NCBI RefSeq assembly: GCF_018919395.1
Contig: NZ_JAHLME010000003.1
Coordinates: 620,001 to 684,000, forward strand
DNA from: Geomonas azotofigens
GTDB taxonomy: Bacteria; Desulfobacterota; Desulfuromonadia; Geobacterales; Geobacteraceae
Direction of reading: 5' to 3'
DNA: 64,000 nt
The translations under genes and the position numbers were made by a program. Below are positions 16,276-25,260 of the stretch, one piece after another; within the stretch, counting starts at the first letter, position 1, and the number at the start of each line of letters is the position of its first letter. The notes beneath the pieces are model-generated. The model had not been told where the DNA came from and searched no databases. It saw nothing but the letters and a program-made list of their open reading frames with translations.

Positions 16276-18987
16276 GTGATCGCACCGGGGAACCGCCAGC
16301 GCAACCGCCCCGACCAGCCAGCGCCGCCTCAGGTCCCCTGGCACAGTCTCGAGCCGTCCGAGGTCTATGCCCGCCTGGAAAGCGGCGCGGGGGGGCTCGA
16401 TCCTACTGAGGCGGCGCGGCGCCTCGCCGTCTTCGGCGCCAATGAACTGACCGCGACCAAGCCGCTCTCGCCCTGGCCGGTCTTTTTCCGGCAATTCAAA
16501 AACGTCCTCATCGTCATCCTGTTCGTCGCGGCCCTTCTTTCCGCCGTGCTGGGCCATGCCGTCGAGGCTCTCGCCATCGCCGTCATCGTCCTGTTCGCCG
16601 CGCTGCTCGGCTTCTGGCAGGAATACCGGGCCGAGCGGGCCCTGGAGGCGTTGCGCCGCATGGCGGCGCCGGATGCCGCCGTGGTGCGGGGGGGGAGCGA
16701 GGTCACGGTGCCGGCGCGGGACCTGGTGCCGGGTGACCTGCTGCTGTTGCGTGCCGGCGACCGGGTCGCCGCCGACGTGAGGTTGACCGAGTCCTTCAAC
16801 CTGCAACTGGACGAGGCTTCGTTGACCGGTGAATCGCTTCCTGTCGACAAGCAGGTGGCGGTCCTGCCGGGCGAGGCGACGCCGCTCGCCGAGCGCCACA
16901 ACATGGCGTACGCCGGGACGGTGGTGAGCTACGGGCGCGGGGCCGGGGTGGTGGTCGCCACCGCCATGCGCACCGAGTTCGGCGGCATCGCCCGTATGAT
17001 CTCCGACATCCAGAGCGGGAGGACCCCGCTGCAGGAAAGCCTGGACCGGGTAGGAAACCTCCTGGCGCGCGCCGCCCTGGTGGTCGTCGCCGTGATCTTC
17101 GCCGCAGGCCTGCTGCGCGGCGAACCGTTGGTGGAGATGCTGCTGTTCGCCGTCGCGCTCGGCGTCGCGGCGGTCCCCGAGGCGCTGCCCGCCGTGGTCA
17201 CCATCTCCCTTGCCCTGGGCGTGCAGCGCATGGTGCAACGCCACGCCCTGGTGCGCCGCCTGGCCGCCGTGGAAACCCTTGGCAGCACCACGGTGATCTG
17301 CTCCGACAAGACCGGGACCCTCACCAGGGACGAGATGACCGTGCGCAGCTGCCATTGCGCCGGCCGCTGGTATGAAATTTCCGGCGCGGGTTACGCTCCG
17401 GAGGGTGAGGTGACCGGGCGGGGGAGTGGGGGGGAGCCCTCCTCCGTGCTCGAGGAGCTCTTTCGCGCTGCCCTGCTCGCCAGCGACGCGCGGGTCGTGT
17501 GGGATCAGGACGCGGGACGCTGGCAGGCACAGGGGGATCCCACCGAGGCCGCGCTCGTAATCGCGGCCGCCAAAGTTGGCCTGGAGCGGGACCAGGTGGT
17601 CGCCCGCTATCCACGGCTGGACGAGATCCCGTTCAGTTCCGAGCGAAAGCTCATGACCACGCTGCACCTCGAAGGCTCGGCCCTGTCCGCCTGCGCCAAG
17701 GGCGCGCCCGAGGTGGTTCTCGCCGCCTGCGGCACGGAGCTGACCGAGGCGGGTGTGCGCCCTCTTGACGCCGAGGCTGCGGAGCGCATCGCCGGCGCCG
17801 CGCGTGAGATGGCCGCGAAGGCGCTGCGCGTGCTCGCGGTAGCCCGCAAAGAGGGGACCAGCCGCGCCGAGGCCGAGAGCGACATGACCTTTCTCGGGCT
17901 GGTCGGCATGATCGATCCTCCCCGCCCGGAAGCCGGCCTCGCCATAGAGACGTGCCGCGAGGCCGGCATCACGCCGGTCATGATCACCGGCGACCATCCC
18001 CTCACGGCCGGGGCCGTGGCGCGGGAGTTGGGACTGCTCGGCGCAGGGCGCGTCGTCACCGGGGCGGAACTGGAGGCCATGGACGATGCCACCCTGGAGC
18101 GCGAGGTCGAAACGATCCGGGTCTACGCCCGCGTCTCCCCGGCGCACAAGCTCCGGGTGGTCGCCGCCCTGCAAAAGAACGGTCACGTGGTCGCCATGAC
18201 CGGGGACGGTGTCAACGACGCCCCGGCGCTCAAGAAGGCGGACATCGGCATCGCCATGGGCGTCACCGGCACCGCGGTCAGCAAGGAGGCCGCCGCCATG
18301 ACCCTGACCGACGACAACTTCGCTTCCATCGTGGCCGCGATCGAAGAGGGGCGGGCCATCTTCGACAACATCAAGAAGTACCTGATGTATCTGCTCTCCT
18401 CGAACACCGGGGAAATCGGGCTCATGGCCGGCGCCATGCTGGTCGGGCTGCCGCTCCCCTTGAGCGCGGTGCAGATCCTGTACGTGAACCTCGCCACGGA
18501 CGGTCTGCCCGCCCTGGCGCTCGCGGTCGACCCGGCTGAGCCCAACCTGATGCGCCGCCCCCCGCGGGACGCCGCGCGCGGCATCTTCAGCCGAACCGTG
18601 GTCACCCTGATCCTCGTCGGCGGCGCCTGGACCGCCCTGGCGAACCTGGCCCTTTTCGCCTGGGCGCGCTCCGCCGGTCGCTCCGATAGTGAGTCGATGA
18701 CCATGACGTTCGTGTCGCTGGTGCTGATCCAGTTCTTCAACGCGTACTGCTTCCGTTCCGAACGGGATACCGTGTTTCGGAAACCCTTCGCCAACAGGTG
18801 GCTGAACCTCGCCGTGTTCTGGGAGGTCTGCCTGCTGCTCGTCGTGGTATACCTGCCGGCGCTGCACCGTCCCTTGGGCACGTTCTCCTTGACAGGCGCC
18901 GACTGGGGACCCATCATTCTTGCCTCCGGCTCGGTCATCCCGGTGCTGGAACTGGCGAAGCGCCTGTCGCGACGCCGGGTTGCATGA
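16276..18987 (+). CDS. P-type cation-transporting ATPase (P2A, calcium-pump-like)
   Basis: A 903-residue ATP-driven cation pump. It has an N-terminal cation-ATPase domain (about 20-90), an actuator domain with the TGES loop, phosphorylation site Asp344 in CSDKTGTLT, a hinge with GDGVNDAP and about ten membrane helices. Helix 4 has VPEALP and helices 5 and 6 have SSNTGE and NLATDG, the arrangement seen in SERCA-like Ca2+ pumps, so Ca2+ (or Mn2+) is the best guess. The start is GTG after GGAGGGACAGCC. The antiporter gene that follows on the same strand suggests a cation-homeostasis neighbourhood. Confidence 0.92.
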   Translation: MIAPGNRQRNRPDQPAPPQVPWHSLEPSEVYARLESGAGGLDPTEAARRLAVFGANELTATKPLSPWPVFFRQFKNVLIVILFVAALLSAVLGHAVEALAIAVIVLFAALLGFWQEYRAERALEALRRMAAPDAAVVRGGSEVTVPARDLVPGDLLLLRAGDRVAADVRLTESFNLQLDEASLTGESLPVDKQVAVLPGEATPLAERHNMAYAGTVVSYGRGAGVVVATAMRTEFGGIARMISDIQSGRTPLQESLDRVGNLLARAALVVVAVIFAAGLLRGEPLVEMLLFAVALGVAAVPEALPAVVTISLALGVQRMVQRHALVRRLAAVETLGSTTVICSDKTGTLTRDEMTVRSCHCAGRWYEISGAGYAPEGEVTGRGSGGEPSSVLEELFRAALLASDARVVWDQDAGRWQAQGDPTEAALVIAAAKVGLERDQVVARYPRLDEIPFSSERKLMTTLHLEGSALSACAKGAPEVVLAACGTELTEAGVRPLDAEAAERIAGAAREMAAKALRVLAVARKEGTSRAEAESDMTFLGLVGMIDPPRPEAGLAIETCREAGITPVMITGDHPLTAGAVARELGLLGAGRVVTGAELEAMDDATLEREVETIRVYARVSPAHKLRVVAALQKNGHVVAMTGDGVNDAPALKKADIGIAMGVTGTAVSKEAAAMTLTDDNFASIVAAIEEGRAIFDNIKKYLMYLLSSNTGEIGLMAGAMLVGLPLPLSAVQILYVNLATDGLPALALAVDPAEPNLMRRPPRDAARGIFSRTVVTLILVGGAWTALANLALFAWARSAGRSDSESMTMTFVSLVLIQFFNAYCFRSERDTVFRKPFANRWLNLAVFWEVCLLLVVVYLPALHRPLGTFSLTGADWGPIILASGSVIPVLELAKRLSRRRVA

Positions 18988-19064
18988 TTCAAGGGGAATG
19001 GCTCGACGCCGGCTAGGCTGCCGGCGGCCGGGGGCCGCTCCCGATCCACATAAAGAGAGGTTTC

Positions 19065-21044
19065 ATGGATTTTCACGCTTTACGCGACATCGTCGTTCTT
19101 TTCGGGCTGGCCCTGTTCACCGTGGTCGTGCTGCGCAAGCTGAAGCTCCCTTCCATCATCGGTTTCCTGATCACCGGCCTCCTCGCCGGCCCCTACGCCC
19201 TCGGCTTCATCAGGAACACCCACCAGGTCGAGCAGATGGCGGAATACGGCGTGGTGCTCCTTTTGTTCACCATCGGCATCGAGTTCTCCCTGAAGGAACT
19301 GATGCGCATCCGCCACATGGTGCTGATCGGCGGCGGACTGCAGCTCGTCCTGACCATCGCGGCCGTGGCGGGCCTGGGTACGGCTGGAGGATTCCCCACC
19401 TCGCAGGCGATCTTCTTCGGGTTCCTGGTGGCGCTTTCCTCGACGGCCATCCTGATGAAGCTCATGATGGATGCCGGGGAGATCGACACCCCGCAGGGGA
19501 AGGCGGCCCTCGGCATCCTCATTTTCCAGGACCTCTGCATCGTCCCCCTCATGCTGTTCACCCCCTTCCTCGCCGGCGGCGGTGGGGGGCTGGCCCAGAT
19601 CGGCATCGTCTCCGCCAAGGCCGCGGCCGTCATCGTCGGCGCCCACTACGGTGCCCGTTTCGCGGTGCCGTGGCTTTTCGAGCAGGTGGTGAAGACCAGG
19701 AGCCGCGAACTCTTTGTCCTCTCCATCATCTTCATCGGCATGGGCACCGCTTGGCTCACCGCCCAGGTCGGCCTGTCGCTCGCGCTCGGCGCCTTCATCG
19801 CGGGGCTCGCCATCTCCGAGTCCGAGTACAGCCACCAGGCGCTGAGCGACATCATGCCGTTTCGCGAGGCCTTCATGAGCCTCTTTTTCATCTCGGTGGG
19901 GATGCTCTTGAAGCCGGCCATCGTGCTCAAGTTTCCCCTGGTCCTGATCGGCCTGGTACTGTCCATCATCCTGGTGAAGGCACTGCTCACCTCCGTGGTC
20001 GGCGTCGCGCTCGGCCTCCCCATGCGCATCGCGCTGATCGCGGGGCTCTCCCTGGCCCAGATCGGGGAGTTTTCCTTCGTGCTCTCCCGAAGCGGCCTGC
20101 AGTACGGGCTCCTCACCCCGGAGACCTACCAGCTGTTCCTGGCGGCCTCCATCGCCACCATGGCGCTCACGCCGCTGTGCATGAAGGTGGCCGGGCCGGC
20201 CGCGGCGTTTCTGGCCGCCACGCTGCCGCATCGCTGGACCCGTGGCCGCAGCAGCCTCGCCCAAAACGGCGACAAGGTGAGCTACAAGGACCACGTCATC
20301 ATCGTCGGGTACGGCGTGAACGGGCGCAACCTGGCCCGGATCCTGAAGAACCTGGAGATCCCGCGCGTGATCGTCGAGACCAACCCGTTCACGGTGCGCA
20401 GCCTGAAAAAGGAAGGTGAGGAGATCATTTTCGGCGATGCCTCCAAGCCCGAGATCCTCGAGCACGCCGGCATAGCCGACGCCCGCATCATCGTGGTCGC
20501 CATCTCCGACGCCGCCGCCAGCAGGCGCATCGCGGCGCAGGCCAGAAAGATGCACCCGTCGATCCACGTCATCGTGCGCACCCGCTACCTGCTGGAGATG
20601 GAGCCCCTGTTCCGGCTCGGCGTGAACGAGGTGATCCCCGAGGAGTTCGAGACCTCGGTGGAGATCCTGTTCCGCGTGCTGAAGCGGTTCCTGATCCCGC
20701 AGGACGTCATCGAGGATTGCATCGCCGACGTCAGGCGCGACGGTTACGAGATGCTGCGCAGCGTGAGCAAGCGCCACAGCCACGCTGTGGGGATCGCGGG
20801 TTTTCTTTCCGGCGCCGAGATCGGGAGCTTCCGGGTGCGCAAAAACGCCCCCATCGAGGGGGAGAGCCTCAGGGGAGGGATGTTGCGCTCCCGCTCCGGC
20901 GCCACGGTGGTCGCCATCAAGAGGGGAGAGGAGATCAGGGCCAACCCCGACCCGGTCTGGGAATTCCGGGAGGGGGACACCGTGCTCCTGCTGGCCACCC
21001 CCGAGCAGATGCGCGCCGCCGCGAAGCTTTTCGAACCGGCCTGA
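19065..21044 (+). CDS. CPA2-type cation:proton antiporter with RCK domains (KefB-like)
   Basis: A 659-residue membrane antiporter. Residues 1-380 form about 12 membrane helices of the sodium/hydrogen exchanger fold. Next comes an RCK/TrkA-N domain (from about 405, with the nucleotide-binding GYGVNG motif). A TrkA-C domain follows (about 575-655). Family members expel K+ or Na+ in exchange for protons, gated by nucleotides. The architecture is that of KefB/KefC and of larger Geobacter homologues. The ATG follows AAAGAGAGGTTTC. It lies 77 bases after the P-type ATPase. Confidence 0.92.
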   Translation: MDFHALRDIVVLFGLALFTVVVLRKLKLPSIIGFLITGLLAGPYALGFIRNTHQVEQMAEYGVVLLLFTIGIEFSLKELMRIRHMVLIGGGLQLVLTIAAVAGLGTAGGFPTSQAIFFGFLVALSSTAILMKLMMDAGEIDTPQGKAALGILIFQDLCIVPLMLFTPFLAGGGGGLAQIGIVSAKAAAVIVGAHYGARFAVPWLFEQVVKTRSRELFVLSIIFIGMGTAWLTAQVGLSLALGAFIAGLAISESEYSHQALSDIMPFREAFMSLFFISVGMLLKPAIVLKFPLVLIGLVLSIILVKALLTSVVGVALGLPMRIALIAGLSLAQIGEFSFVLSRSGLQYGLLTPETYQLFLAASIATMALTPLCMKVAGPAAAFLAATLPHRWTRGRSSLAQNGDKVSYKDHVIIVGYGVNGRNLARILKNLEIPRVIVETNPFTVRSLKKEGEEIIFGDASKPEILEHAGIADARIIVVAISDAAASRRIAAQARKMHPSIHVIVRTRYLLEMEPLFRLGVNEVIPEEFETSVEILFRVLKRFLIPQDVIEDCIADVRRDGYEMLRSVSKRHSHAVGIAGFLSGAEIGSFRVRKNAPIEGESLRGGMLRSRSGATVVAIKRGEEIRANPDPVWEFREGDTVLLLATPEQMRAAAKLFEPA

Positions 21045-21102
21045 GGTCCGCGCTGTAGGGTGTTCTCCCCAGGCAAGGTGCGTGCTTTGGTGAGCCGCAC
21101 CG

Positions 21103-21130
21103 GTAGGGACGAATGATCATTCGCCCGTCC
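21103..21130. repeat. Dispersed palindrome, copy 1
   Basis: Core CGAATGATCATTCG (21110-21123), with imperfect GGG/CCC flanks. It is one of seven related palindromes in the window and lies between the antiporter and glgP genes. Confidence 0.7.
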
Positions 21131-21235
21131 ACCCTCGCGTTCCCCGCTTCAGTAACGCACCCGCCATGCCGAAACGTGTAAAATACACCGGCCTCCTTCG
21201 ACCGGTCACCTAAACAGCAAAAGGAGTTCTCGCTT

Positions 21236-23737
21236 ATGCACGACGACGAAAAGAATATCCTTTGCCCCCAGAACGTCAGCGAGCTGGAGGCGCTCCCCAT
21301 GAGCGCCGACGGCCTCGTCAAGGATTTCATTCACCACTACTTTCACCACCTGGGGCGCGACAAGTACTGCCGCAACATCCGCTATCACTACCAGGCCATC
21401 GCCTACACCGTCCGGGAACGCCTGATCGAGCGCTGGAACAACACCCGTTACGCGTACATCAACGCCAACACCAAGACGGGGTACTACCTTTCGCTCGAAT
21501 TCCTGATGGGGCGGGCCCTGGGCAACGCCGTGCTCAACCTCGGGCTGGACGAGCCTGCCGCCGAGGCGATGCAGCAGCTCGGGCTGCGCCTCGAGGAGCT
21601 CGCCGACCAAGAGATCGACGCGGGCCTTGGCAATGGCGGTTTGGGCCGTCTGGCGGCCTGCTTCCTGGACAGCTGCGCCACGCTGCAGCTTCCCGTCATG
21701 GGGTACGGCATCCGATACGAATACGGCATGTTCCGCCAGCGCATCGAGGACGGCCGCCAGGTCGAGGAGCCCGACCACTGGCTGCGCGACGGCAACCCCT
21801 GGGAGATGGAGCGCCCCGAGTACACCCAGCGGGTCCGCTTTGGCGGGCGCTGCGAGACCAGGCGCAACGAGGACGGCACGGTGAGCTACTGCTGGCTCGA
21901 CACCCACGCCGTGCTGGCGGTTCCCTACGACCTCCCCATCCCGGGCTACCGTAACGGGACCGTGAACACCCTGAGGCTGTGGAAGGCAGCCGCCACCGAC
22001 GCCTTCGACCTGGAGGAGTTCAACGCGGGGAGCTACACCGAGTCTGTCGCCATGAAGAACGAGGCGGAGAACATCACCATGGTGCTCTACCCCAACGACG
22101 CCAGCGAGAACGGCAAGGCGCTCCGGCTCCGCCAGCAGTACTTCCTGGCCTCGGCGAGCCTGCAGGACGTCCTGCAGCGCTGGATCTCCCGTCAGGGCAA
22201 GGTCTTCGACCACTTCGCCGAGCGCAACTGCTTCCAGCTGAACGACACCCACCCAAGCTGCGCCGTCCCCGAGCTGATGCGCCTGCTCATGGACGAGCAG
22301 GGGCTATCATGGGACGAGGCCTGGCAGATCACCACGAGGACCATGGCCTATACCAACCACACCCTGCTCCCGGAGGCGCTGGAGAAGTGGTCGGTGCAAC
22401 TGTTCAGGCAGCTTTTGCCGCGCCTGCTCGAGATCATCCTGGAGATCAACGCCCGTTTCCTGGCGGAGGTCTCCAGCCGCTGGCCCGGTGACGGCGACCA
22501 CCTGCGTGACATGTCCATCATAGAGGAGGGGGAGGTGCAGCAGGTGCGCATGGCCTACCTCGCCATCGTCGGGAGCTTCTCGGTGAACGGCGTGGCCGCC
22601 CTGCACTCCGAGCTCCTGGTGCAGGGGCTGTTCCGCGACTTCTACGAACTGTGGCCGGAGAAGTTCAACAACAAGACCAACGGCGTCACGCCGCGCCGCT
22701 GGCTCGCCCGCTGCAACCCCGGTCTCACCCGCCTGCTCGCTTCCAGGATCGGGGACGGCTTCGTCGCCGACCTCTCCAACATCTCGGACGCGGCGCGTTT
22801 CGCCGATGACCCCGACTTCCGCCGCGCATGGCATGAGGTGAAAAGAGCCAACAAGGAGCGGCTTGCTGTCCTGGTGCAGGAGCAGTGCGGCGTCACCTTC
22901 AAACCCGACAGCCTGTTCGACGTGCAGGTCAAGAGGATCCACGAGTACAAACGCCAGCTCTTGAACGTGCTGCACGTGATCCACCTCTACGACCGCATCA
23001 AGTGCGGCGATACCGAGGGGTGGACCGACCGCTGCGTGCTGATCGGCGGCAAGGCCGCGCCCGGCTACCACATGGCGAAGCTGATCATCAAGCTGATCAA
23101 CAACGTGGCCCGCGTGGTGAATGACGACCCGGTGGTGGGGGACCGGCTCAAGGTGGCCTTCCTCCCCAACTACCGTGTCACCGCCATGGAGGTGATCTGC
23201 CCCGGCACCGACCTCTCCGAGCAGATCTCCACCGCCGGCAAGGAGGCCTCCGGCACCGGCAACATGAAGTTCATGATGAACGGCGCCATCACCATCGGCA
23301 CGCTGGACGGAGCCAACATCGAGATCAGGGAGGAGGTGGGCGACGAGAACTTCTTCGTCTTCGGCCTCACCGCAGAGGAGGTGGAGCGGGAGCGCCGCAA
23401 CTACAACCCCGCCGGCATCGTCGCCGCCGACCCCGACCTGGAGCGGGTCATGCAGCTTCTCGCCAGCGGGCACTTCAACATGTTCGAGAAGGGGATCTTC
23501 GAGCCCATCGTCAAGGCGATCCTGAGCCCGCACGACCCCTGGATGGTGGCCGCCGATTTCCGCAGCTTCGTCAGGGCGCAGCGAAAGGCCGCGCAGGCCT
23601 ACCAGGACCGCGACGCCTGGGTCCGGATGAGCATCGTCAACAGCGCCCGCAGCGGCAAGTTCTCCACCGACCGCACCATAACCGAGTACAACGAGGGGAT
23701 CTGGCACCTCACGCCGGTGGCCCCGCCGCAAGAGTAG
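21236..23737 (+). CDS. glgP: Glycogen/starch (alpha-glucan) phosphorylase
   Basis: An 833-residue, PLP-dependent enzyme of glycosyltransferase family 35 that releases glucose 1-phosphate from glycogen. Length matches the family (about 800-840). The PLP-binding segment EASGTGNMKFMMNG, the upstream glucan/phosphate-site stretches (ETRRNEDGT, NDTHPSCAVPEL, KRIHEYKRQ) and the closing HDPWMVAADF region are intact. The ATG follows AAAAGGAGTTCTCGCTT. The gene is flanked by unrelated genes, so no glycogen operon is visible. Confidence 0.97.
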   Translation: MHDDEKNILCPQNVSELEALPMSADGLVKDFIHHYFHHLGRDKYCRNIRYHYQAIAYTVRERLIERWNNTRYAYINANTKTGYYLSLEFLMGRALGNAVLNLGLDEPAAEAMQQLGLRLEELADQEIDAGLGNGGLGRLAACFLDSCATLQLPVMGYGIRYEYGMFRQRIEDGRQVEEPDHWLRDGNPWEMERPEYTQRVRFGGRCETRRNEDGTVSYCWLDTHAVLAVPYDLPIPGYRNGTVNTLRLWKAAATDAFDLEEFNAGSYTESVAMKNEAENITMVLYPNDASENGKALRLRQQYFLASASLQDVLQRWISRQGKVFDHFAERNCFQLNDTHPSCAVPELMRLLMDEQGLSWDEAWQITTRTMAYTNHTLLPEALEKWSVQLFRQLLPRLLEIILEINARFLAEVSSRWPGDGDHLRDMSIIEEGEVQQVRMAYLAIVGSFSVNGVAALHSELLVQGLFRDFYELWPEKFNNKTNGVTPRRWLARCNPGLTRLLASRIGDGFVADLSNISDAARFADDPDFRRAWHEVKRANKERLAVLVQEQCGVTFKPDSLFDVQVKRIHEYKRQLLNVLHVIHLYDRIKCGDTEGWTDRCVLIGGKAAPGYHMAKLIIKLINNVARVVNDDPVVGDRLKVAFLPNYRVTAMEVICPGTDLSEQISTAGKEASGTGNMKFMMNGAITIGTLDGANIEIREEVGDENFFVFGLTAEEVERERRNYNPAGIVAADPDLERVMQLLASGHFNMFEKGIFEPIVKAILSPHDPWMVAADFRSFVRAQRKAAQAYQDRDAWVRMSIVNSARSGKFSTDRTITEYNEGIWHLTPVAPPQE

Positions 23738-23909
23738 CGGTACCGTAGCCAGGGGTCAGCAACTTCTTCTCAAGATTCAGCAAGGGGTGCCGATATGTCA
23801 CCCAGGTATCGGAGGCAGGCAGTCCGGCGTGGCGGGCCCGATGACCCGGGCGGCGGGGCCAAGCCGCCATAACGTAGTGACACATTCATGCAACCCCCGG
23901 AGGAAATAA

Positions 23910-24407
23910 ATGTCTACCGCGAATTTGCCGATCAAAAAGGGTGAGTCGAGCAGCGAACTGATCCAGTTGGTGAGCTTCAACCTGGGCGCCGAGGAGTACG
24001 CCGTCGAGGTGCTGAAGGTGCGCGAGATCATCAGGATGACCCCGATCACCCATATCCCGAACACCCCCCCCAGCGTGGAGGGGATCATAAACCTCAGGGG
24101 CAAGGTGATACCGATCATCTCGCTCCGGAACCGGTTCAGCATGTGCAGTACCGACGACGACCAGCACACGCGGATCATGGTCATGGACATCGACGGCAAG
24201 CTCATGGGCTTCATCGTCGACGGCGTTTCCGAAGTGATCAGGATTTCCAGCGGCGAGATCCAGCCCCCGCCCAGCATCGCCGCCGGCGGCGTGGACCAGG
24301 ACTTCATCTGCGGCGTCATCAAGCATGGCGAGCAGTTGCTGCTCATGCTGCAGCTTGACCGCATGTTCACCAGCGCCGAGCAGGACGCTTTCTCCAGTTT
24401 CGGGTAG
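23910..24407 (+). CDS. cheW: Chemotaxis coupling protein CheW
   Basis: A 165-residue CheW domain protein that links MCPs to CheA. Conserved features are present: LVSFNLGAEEYAVEV, TPITHIPNTPPSVEGIINLRG and VIPIISLR. The N-terminal 20 residues are an extension. The ATG follows GGAGGAAATAA. It is monocistronic, ending in a hairpin. The MCP at 3314-4933 is the only receptor in the window. Confidence 0.96.
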   Translation: MSTANLPIKKGESSSELIQLVSFNLGAEEYAVEVLKVREIIRMTPITHIPNTPPSVEGIINLRGKVIPIISLRNRFSMCSTDDDQHTRIMVMDIDGKLMGFIVDGVSEVIRISSGEIQPPPSIAAGGVDQDFICGVIKHGEQLLLMLQLDRMFTSAEQDAFSSFG

Positions 24408-24425
24408 CTGTAGTACAAACCAAGG

Positions 24426-24456
24426 CAAGGGGAGGGGGCGAGACCTCCTCCCCTTG
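24426..24456 (+). terminator. Hairpin terminator after cheW
   Basis: CAAGGGGAGG (24426-24435) pairs with CCTCCCCTTG (24447-24456), 19 bases after the stop. The following bases are only mildly T-rich. Confidence 0.6.
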
Positions 24457-24828
24457 TCGCTTCTCTTCCCTTACGTTGTCCTCCTCTAGCCCCCGCCTTT
24501 TACTTCAACCTCAGCCATCGCTGGTACCGTCGATGCAACCTTCAGTCTCGGCGACATCGCCCGCGTTGACGGTGCAATCTTTGCCTCCGGCGATGAATCG
24601 TCAGCGGCGGCGATTCCACCTTTAGGCGCCTGCTGAAACGGCGGGAGAATGACAGATGTGTAAAGCTGTAAAGGAAATCGACGCAAGTTTCGCCAAAAAA
24701 TGTCGATAAGTTTAACAGCTCGAGGTGCCGGTCCCGGCAGGGACGGTTTCCCTCTTAACGTCGCGGGATCCTCCCTGTCTTTCCGGCCTCTTGCGGGGGC
24801 GAGGGGCGTCGACCGTTACAGGAACTCA
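24457..24828. other. Intergenic region, nothing recognised
   Basis: About 370 bases with no convincing protein or RNA. A minus-strand frame from 24686 lacks a ribosome site. An AT-rich patch (24690-24720) has no clear promoter pair. Confidence 0.4.
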
Positions 24829-24844
24829 TGGCACCGTATATGCT
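24829..24844 (+). promoter_or_regulatory. Sigma-54 (RpoN) promoter
   Basis: TGGCAC (24829-24834), CGTAT, then ATGCT (24840-24844). GG and GC are exactly 10 bases apart, with a perfect TGGCAC -24 box and an ATGC -12 box. This is the best RpoN match in the window. It lies 85 bases upstream of the small membrane gene at 24929. Confidence 0.65.
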
Positions 24845-24928
24845 GACGTTCAGGTAAGTCGGCGGTGGTTCCTTTCGTTGATGTGCTGACAAGCGCAGAC
24901 TCATCCGCCGATGAAGGAGGTGGCCAGC

Positions 24929-25111
24929 ATGGGATACTTAAGCTACGGCCACGAATGCATCATCTACATAGTGCTGCTTTTAGTCATCTGCCACCTGATC
25001 CTTGATGTGCTGCCGGTGTGGTTCACGTGTGCGCGCCGCCTCCTGTCATCGGTGCCGATCAGGATAACCGGTGGGCTCTTGATAATCATCATTTCGTTCT
25101 TCCTCCTGTAG
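24929..25111 (+). CDS. Small membrane protein (60 aa), unknown function
   Basis: A 60-residue protein with two hydrophobic helices (about 9-27 and 42-60) joined by a short loop with CARRLL. The start at 24929 follows GGAGGTGGCCAGC, a strong ribosome site; an ATG at 24911 would overlap it. It is preceded by a candidate sigma-54 promoter and followed by a good terminator, so it is a discrete, probably RpoN-controlled gene. No family is recognised. Confidence 0.65.
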   Translation: MGYLSYGHECIIYIVLLLVICHLILDVLPVWFTCARRLLSSVPIRITGGLLIIIISFFLL

Positions 25112-25150
25112 ATCAGCGAAGTTCTGCGGCGGAGGGGCTGGTAGAACTGG

Positions 25151-25181
25151 AAAGGTCGGGAATCTTCTTCCCGGCCTTTTT
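25151..25181 (+). terminator. Rho-independent terminator
   Basis: AAAGGTCGGGAA (25151-25162) pairs with TTCCCGGCCTTT (25168-25179), with one wobble, and is followed by T residues. Confidence 0.8.
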
Positions 25182-25230
25182 GCGTCGATGGGCTCCCTGT
25201 TTCGCGCGCTGTGGTTCTGCCTTCGAAAGG

Positions 25231-25260
25231 CGGGCGAATGATCATTCGCCCCTACAGGGG
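25231..25260. repeat. Dispersed palindrome, copy 2
   Basis: Perfect 20-base palindrome GGGCGAATGATCATTCGCCC (25232-25251), followed by CTACAGGGG. It abuts the stop of the convergent Ppx gene. Confidence 0.8.

Noticed and set aside
16204..18867. Long open frame antisense to the P-type ATPase gene
   Set aside because: It mirrors codon positions of a well-conserved gene in high-GC DNA, has no ribosome site and resembles no protein; low-complexity His/Arg/Gly content is typical of shadows.
23738..23909. Possible c-di-GMP (GEMM) riboswitch upstream of cheW
   Set aside because: The conserved GEMM blocks are absent; only generic GC-rich hairpins are seen.
24486..24686. 66-codon minus-strand frame in the gap after cheW
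   Set aside because: No ribosome site, no family resemblance, and it ends in a Val/Gly-rich stretch typical of GC-rich non-coding DNA.
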